A stretch of DNA of 64,000 nt. Source: Enoplosus armatus (Eukaryota; Chordata; Actinopteri; Centrarchiformes; Enoplosidae). Below are positions 61,801 through 64,000 of this stretch, piece by piece. The notes below the pieces were generated by a model. It saw only the letters and a list, made by a program, of their open reading frames with translations. It did not search any database and had not been told where the DNA came from. The stretch spans positions 27,247,135 to 27,311,134 of the forward strand of contig NC_092185.1 of NCBI RefSeq assembly GCF_043641665.1. Reading direction: 5' to 3'. Made by a program: the position numbers and the translations under genes. Position 1 is the first letter of the stretch. The number at the start of each line of letters is the position of its first letter.

Positions 61801-63989
61801 ACCACAACACCAGACAGACATGTCAGATGTGTGTTGGCCGTATCCTGCTTTAACGGTTTTCCCCACAGTTATTGTGTTTACATTCATTCATTCACTGTAT
61901 GACACAGAGCGACGTTGAGGATGTCCACCTTGTGCCATTATTGAATGAGATCATGTTGTGTTTACGTTGAGTGAAAGTACGGTATAGTTATTTTAACCTT
62001 TTTCTTAACTGAATTTACAGAACAAATTATGTATGGTGATATATACTGTTATTGTCGTATAAAATGACATATACCACAATATAAGATTTTGGCCATATCG
62101 CCCAGCCCTAATTTCTTGTTGTCTCCATGTAGTCGCTGTAGTCTTGACATGTAGTTACATGATGAACATGTCAGCTGTGGCGTAGCTGTGGAGGCTATGC
62201 ACGTAGACACCGGAGGTACAGTGTACTCCCTTAACACAGAATAAATCAATGTAATTAATGGGCTCTTATTGTGAAGCTGTGTTTAGTAGTGTCACTGTGT
62301 CATCAGATCTCAGCAATGAAAGTGGTGAGTAATATGTTATCATAAGAAATTTGAATGATGACCAAAACTACAAAAATAAAACTCCTTAAACAAAACAAAC
62401 AAACCTCAGAATATTCTTTACCCCAGTTTTCCCCTTTTGTATGCCCATAAGTAGTTCTAGTTCTTTTTTCCCCAAATTCGGTCTTGTCATTTGTTGTAGA
62501 AATAATGTATTTAATAATGTATGTATAATAATAATAATAATAATAACATACACAATATACCAGTCCGATAACCACAAAGTTGAGTCATTTGCTAACATGT
62601 AGACAGTGTATGAATATTACTTAGATACAGTGTATGCACTTACAATTGTTGGTAAAAAAAGAGTTGTGTTCATTTGGACCAACAAAAAAAAGTTGTGTTG
62701 TGTTTTTGTTTTGGGCTGTTTTGTGTTCACACTACAAAGCAAGAGATGTATAGTAAATATGAAGAGATATGGACAGCTACTTCCCTTGAGGAAATAGATG
62801 ATTATGAGCATTCATCTCATGTGTATGTCGTGAATAATGGTGAACAGGAAGAAACAAGATAGACACCAAGTGTCTTACTGTATTGATCACTGCATTTCAC
62901 TTAGCTCAAATACATAACAAACCTCTGTTTTAACCAGCATGCATGTGCTGATGCGCGAACGTGTTACCATGGTTACCAAATGAACATGCATAAATATAGG
63001 CGATACCTCTAATACAGATGCTTTTTGACAGTTGCCATAGATTAGCTTTTCAGTTCACAATCTCAGTCTGGTTGTTTGGGCCGAACCAGAGTTTGATTGA
63101 CAGCTTTCACACCAACCTGAACAAACCAATATATATTTGTTCAACTGCACTGACATTTTTCCATCAACGCTTAATCTGGATTTGTCGTCCTTCTTGCAGG
63201 GAAACTCAGACTTTTCTGGTACCATCGCACTGACACATGCCTCCACATCCCTCTCCATTGATCATGAGCTGGTCAGCCCTGCCTGTGGGCTGCAGCCGTG
63301 CTCTAACGGCCAACAAGAGAGCAAGCAGGATGCAGACCTGGCTGTGGTAACCATAGAGAACTGTAGCACAACAACAGAGGAACAGGGAAGTCCTCCTTCA
63401 TTGGAGGAGAAAACACAAGGGGAGGACTCTGCTGTCGTCAGTCATACATCCTGTACCAGTGGAAGTCTTTGTCAGAGCCAGGAAGCTGGGGGAGAACAGA
63501 AGGGTACAGCAGTTGCCAACTCTCCTGCTGGCCGTAACAGGAAAAACAAAAAGAGAACTACAAAAACCACAAGACAGGCAACAGATTCTTCAGGAAATAA
63601 TAGAAGCACCCCAGAGGCCAGTAGAGGGACTGCATGGAGGCCAGAGACAGATGGAACTATTTCACCCAGAGAACCAGTGGTGGCATCTGTGATTGGTGAC
63701 GAAGGAGCCACAAAATCTCAGTGTAGTCCAAGAACAGAAGAGACTCTGTTACCCATAAAGCCAGTTTCTGCACCAGGTGGTGATGGGAAATGTGCTGGCA
63801 GAAAGGCTGTTGTCTTGCCTACCACCACCATCACAGAAAAACAGGAAGGAGAGAAGTGGGAAGTTGACCTGGTGATACATGAGCGAGTTGTAGTGACAGA
63901 AACGGAGACAGAGCACAGAGACACTGAAAGTCTCCCAGCAAAAGAAGCTCAGTTTAACTTAGCTCTGGAATCAGCTGCAGAGAGGACAG
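44951..63989 (+). CDS. akap13: A-kinase anchoring protein 13 (AKAP-Lbc), N-terminal part, continues past window
   Basis: Joining 44951-44983, 50662-50824, 54031-54128, 55107-55184, 57088-57304, 57941-58133, 60451-60676 and 63200-63989 gives an open frame of 599 residues plus one base, with consistent phases (0,1,0,0,1,2,0,1). The start MKLNPQQAPLY matches the AKAP13 N-terminus exactly as I recall it. Further family matches are EVEFYLLFSGSTQRHLSSTLRV, DLALDMAQFLRDNTAPQEAL and the ankyrin-like LLHLAASHGLRTVASFLLQQPGGREAL, then YETSS...AELNTYTLTFPS. AKAP13 anchors PKA and activates RhoA through C1-DH-PH domains that lie far downstream and are not in the window. The large last exon (263 codons) is low-complexity, Ser/Thr/Glu-rich and poorly conserved, as expected. 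There are no internal stops. A possible weakness is exon 3, whose acceptor sits directly on a TG repeat. The 5' UTR exons are not located. Confidence 0.94.
45133..45405 (+). repeat. Tandem duplication in akap13 intron 1
   Basis: A 113-bp unit (45133-45245, from GTAACTACAGAGCAGAGATA to GATATTACTTTTTTTCAAA) is repeated at 45293-45405 with about two differences. The spacer (45249-45292) contains a third partial copy of its first 31 bp. Two rounds of slippage or unequal exchange would produce this. Confidence 0.95.
45553..45606 (-). mobile_element. LINE 3' tail copy (minus)
   Basis: CAGAATCAGAATCAGAAATA followed by CTTTATTGATCCCCGGGGGG is the inverse of the tail at 15960-16006. Confidence 0.65.
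45607..47440. other. akap13 intron 1, repeats without genes
   Basis: The 46880-47130 text (TTTATTGTGGTCAAAACCAG, then AGGTCAGGTGATGGAACTGG) looks like an old dispersed repeat. No open frame has recognisable motifs. Confidence 0.35.
47448..48447 (+). pseudogene. Dead YqaJ-type nuclease-domain gene interrupted by a LINE
   Basis: The part at 47448-47660 (MNMDHAFSHYLNGLPAEDRL, then TLSNGVRFPDSYSLSGQWVN) continues in another frame from 47655, after a run of eight A, as YKSLDTYNFVLCFHVQDLEY and VLPSQRQGHKTQLYKTWGII. A segment with TREQSKCRAWHTHREGR follows, the usual lead-in to a YqaJ-type viral-recombinase fold. A LINE 3' end then intervenes (47940-48162). The YqaJ part resumes at about 48166-48447 with VLWGREMEDTARKCF and LVVYPDHLHLGASPDEICEPF, including the conserved GRE and GASPDE motifs. 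Related fish proteins have a SWIM zinc finger between the two parts; here that segment is missing. Intronless, with a frameshift, a deletion and an insertion: it is dead. It lies in akap13 intron 1 in the same orientation. Confidence 0.75.
47940..48162 (+). mobile_element. LINE 3' end inserted in the YqaJ pseudogene
   Basis: The text CATTCCTGCCTGTGGCCATC then AAACTGTTCAACTCCTCCCT encodes LPVAIKLFNSS, the C-terminal end of a LINE ORF. It ends with the same TTCTGATTCTGATTCTGA tail as 15983-16006. It is 5'-truncated, and the host reading frame is recovered on both sides. Confidence 0.8.
48448..49499. other. akap13 intron 1, no feature recognised
   Basis: Short frames only. A minus-strand 93-codon frame (48394-48675) opposes the pseudogene and has no known motif. 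Confidence 0.4.
49500..50024 (-). mobile_element. TTAA-bounded non-autonomous repeat, copy in akap13 intron 1
   Basis: It ends at TTAA 50021-50024 after GCATAATATGGGACC. Inverted it begins TTAAAGGTCCCATATTATGC, like 34827. It shares AGTTCACCCTCTGTCTGAAA (inverse) with 26095 and GGGCTTTTAGGGAGGGGGGC with 61180-61205. The opposite end near 49500 is not clear. Confidence 0.55.
50662..50824 (+). CDS. akap13: akap13 coding exon 2
   Basis: Acceptor CCTCTCAG ends at 50661 and donor GTACAA starts at 50825. It encodes GECVLTVQLDDDDVCHAKEE and VEFYLLFSGSTQRHLSSTLR, residues 12-65. A (CA)n microsatellite begins 15 bp into the next intron (50840-50861). Confidence 0.93.
50862..53971. other. akap13 intron 2, repeats without genes
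   Basis: A TATG/TATA microsatellite occupies 51180-51285. Positions 52641-52702 repeat the dispersed element at 79-150. A 125-codon minus-strand frame at 51890-52267 (MQQVERHQPGTNIPPLPPCP) has no recognisable domain. ATAACGTTAGCTAAATAGCC-type text at 53285 is common in fish genomes and not informative. Confidence 0.45.
53972..54028. repeat. (TG)n microsatellite abutting the akap13 exon 3 acceptor
   Basis: About 28 uninterrupted TG units end two bases before the AG (54029-54030) that opens exon 3. The expected pyrimidine tract is absent. An alternative AG with a good tract (CCTTTTATTTCAG) lies at 53967-53968, on the other side of the repeat. Confidence 0.97.
54031..54128 (+). CDS. akap13: akap13 coding exon 3
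   Basis: Acceptor TGTGTAG ends at 54030 and donor GTAAGA starts at 54129. It encodes AHNVCEQVLVTLCWARPGGP and ETFCFVQ (residues 66-98), the family's segment between the first beta-rich domain and the DLALDMAQFL helix. This acceptor is the one that keeps the frame. Confidence 0.88.
54129..55106. other. akap13 intron 3, no feature recognised
   Basis: Nothing gene-like. GACGTAATAAAGTGGCCACT at about 54549 resembles the end of a known fish repeat, but no second copy is present. Confidence 0.35.
55107..55184 (+). CDS. akap13: akap13 coding exon 4
   Basis: Acceptor GTGTGTAG ends at 55106 and donor GTAAGT starts at 55185. It encodes DLALDMAQFLRDNTAPQEAL and LLDDEQ (residues 99-124). It is a 78-bp exon of phase 0 on both sides, so skipping would not shift the frame. 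Confidence 0.92.
55200..55790 (-). mobile_element. LINE reverse-transcriptase fragment (minus)
   Basis: Minus-strand frames contain LLSGKAPGVDEIC (55451-55500), FSVTWRSRTQWGS, and then YWGIALLRLPGKVYSRMLER with LRPIVEPQIQEEQCGFYPG. This is the N-terminal half of an RT domain of an I/RTE-like LINE. It is frameshifted. It begins about 15 bp after the donor of akap13 exon 4. Confidence 0.8.
55820..56010. repeat. Dispersed repeat, copy 3 of 3
   Basis: GAATCTGGAGTTACAGTACG, TATAGGCTTGGCCCTCTAAG and CACTGGGTCCATCCGGTACC match 18505-18715 and part of 7985-8062. Confidence 0.7.
56011..57087. other. akap13 intron 4, remaining part without features
   Basis: AT-rich; no open frame or repeat recognised apart from the LINE and dispersed repeat to its left. 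Confidence 0.4.
57088..57304 (+). CDS. akap13: akap13 coding exon 5
   Basis: Acceptor CTGTGTCAG ends at 57087 and donor GTGAGT starts at 57305. It encodes IPLKECERLDQSLALALKHL and EINKETWMDVSTLLDSCN (residues 125-196). Confidence 0.93.
57941..58133 (+). CDS. akap13: akap13 coding exon 6 (ankyrin-like)
   Basis: Acceptor TTCTTCCAG ends at 57940 and donor GTGAGT starts at 58134. It encodes SSLLHLAASHGLRTVASFLL and LRRPNAQGLTPACVAESRGH (residues 197-260), two helix-turn-helix units resembling ankyrin repeats, as in the mammalian protein. Confidence 0.94.
58134..60450. other. akap13 intron 6, no gene
   Basis: A (GACA)n microsatellite lies at 58811-58848. The 95-codon frame at 58466-58753 lacks domain motifs. 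Nothing else recognised. Confidence 0.4.
60451..60676 (+). CDS. akap13: akap13 coding exon 7
   Basis: Acceptor GTCATTACAG ends at 60450 and donor GTTTGT starts at 60677, a weak donor. It encodes YETSSNVQVEPKEQPHFYAE, AELNTYTLTFPS and EEVKELRRLIHLHRDKK (residues 261-336). The SINE at 60700 begins 24 bp after the donor. Confidence 0.92.
60700..60857 (-). mobile_element. tRNA-derived SINE, copy 2 (best preserved)
   Basis: On the minus strand: GGTCACCTGGTAGAGCATGT (box A), then GCGCCCCGGGTTCAATTCCA (box B GGGTTCAATTCC), then CATGCATGTCATCCCCTC-type body and a CCAATAAAGGCAAAAAATGC end. Box spacing fits a tRNA head. Three other copies or fragments lie at 17518, 28752 and 29377. Confidence 0.78.
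60858..63199. other. akap13 intron 7, repeats without genes
   Basis: Positions 61120-61225 carry a scrap of the TTAA-bounded repeat (GGGCTTTTAGGGAGGGGGGC). The inverted pair GGCAATGTTGCCAGG (61493) and TTTGGCAACATTTCC (61678) may delimit a small non-autonomous element. 62030-62112 ends GCCATATCGCCCAGCCCTAA, the inverse of a typical hAT-like end. 62527-62546 is (ATA)n. Confidence 0.45.
63200..63989 (+). CDS. akap13: akap13 coding exon 8 (large, disordered)
   Basis: Acceptor TTCTTGCAG ends at 63199 and donor GTAAGT starts at 63990. It is 790 bp, open throughout in the frame set by exon 7 (GNSDFSGTIALTHASTSLSI...), residues 337-599. Composition is Ser/Thr/Glu/Lys-rich with a basic patch RNRKNKKRTTKTTRQ, a possible nuclear or membrane-contact segment. 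It corresponds to the poorly conserved region between the ankyrin-like part and the PKA-binding helix. Confidence 0.9.
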
Positions 63990-64000
63990 GTAAGTTTATC

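Overview
This window is nuclear DNA of a ray-finned fish, most likely a percomorph teleost. Evidence: GT-AG split vertebrate genes; AT-rich intergenic DNA full of Tc1-like, hAT and LINE elements and tRNA-derived SINEs; and long dinucleotide and tetranucleotide microsatellites. No bacterial, phage or viral gene organisation is present. The species cannot be named from the sequence alone.

Two host genes are supported, both on the + strand. The first (coding 2841-6861, six coding exons, 249 residues) is ska1, a subunit of the outer-kinetochore SKA complex. It is complete, with a GC-box promoter and a probable non-coding first exon near 1707-1811. The second (coding 44951-63989, running off the right edge) is the 5' part of akap13, the AKAP-Lbc PKA-anchoring protein and RhoA exchange factor. 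Eight coding exons give about 599 residues in a single consistent frame. The PKA-binding helix, C1, DH and PH domains should lie beyond the window. I see no functional link between the two genes.

The 38 kb between them (6862-44939) contains no host gene I can recognise and is a repeat landscape. It holds an L1-type LINE fragment (8085-9235), a Tc1 element with both inverted repeats and an internally deleted transposase (9298-10355), a second LINE fragment (10720-11636), a possible BEL/Pao gag fragment, a hAT element with a perfect 8-bp target duplication and a broken transposase (13359-15617), remnants of tRNA-Gln and tRNA-Arg genes among duplicated segments (13.0-18.1 kb), another L1 3' end, several SINE copies, a second decayed Tc1-like element (31483-32783) and a TTAA-bounded non-autonomous repeat with copies elsewhere in the window.

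The akap13 introns are also loaded. Intron 1 carries a tandem duplication and a dead YqaJ-domain gene split by a LINE 3' end. Intron 2 ends in a 57-bp TG repeat that directly abuts the splice acceptor. Intron 4 begins with a LINE reverse-transcriptase fragment, and intron 7 begins with a SINE.

I found no convincing new multi-gene system. The observations most worth following are the TG repeat serving as the acceptor tract of akap13 exon 3, the dead YqaJ gene, the decayed tRNA block, and the TTAA-bounded repeat family.
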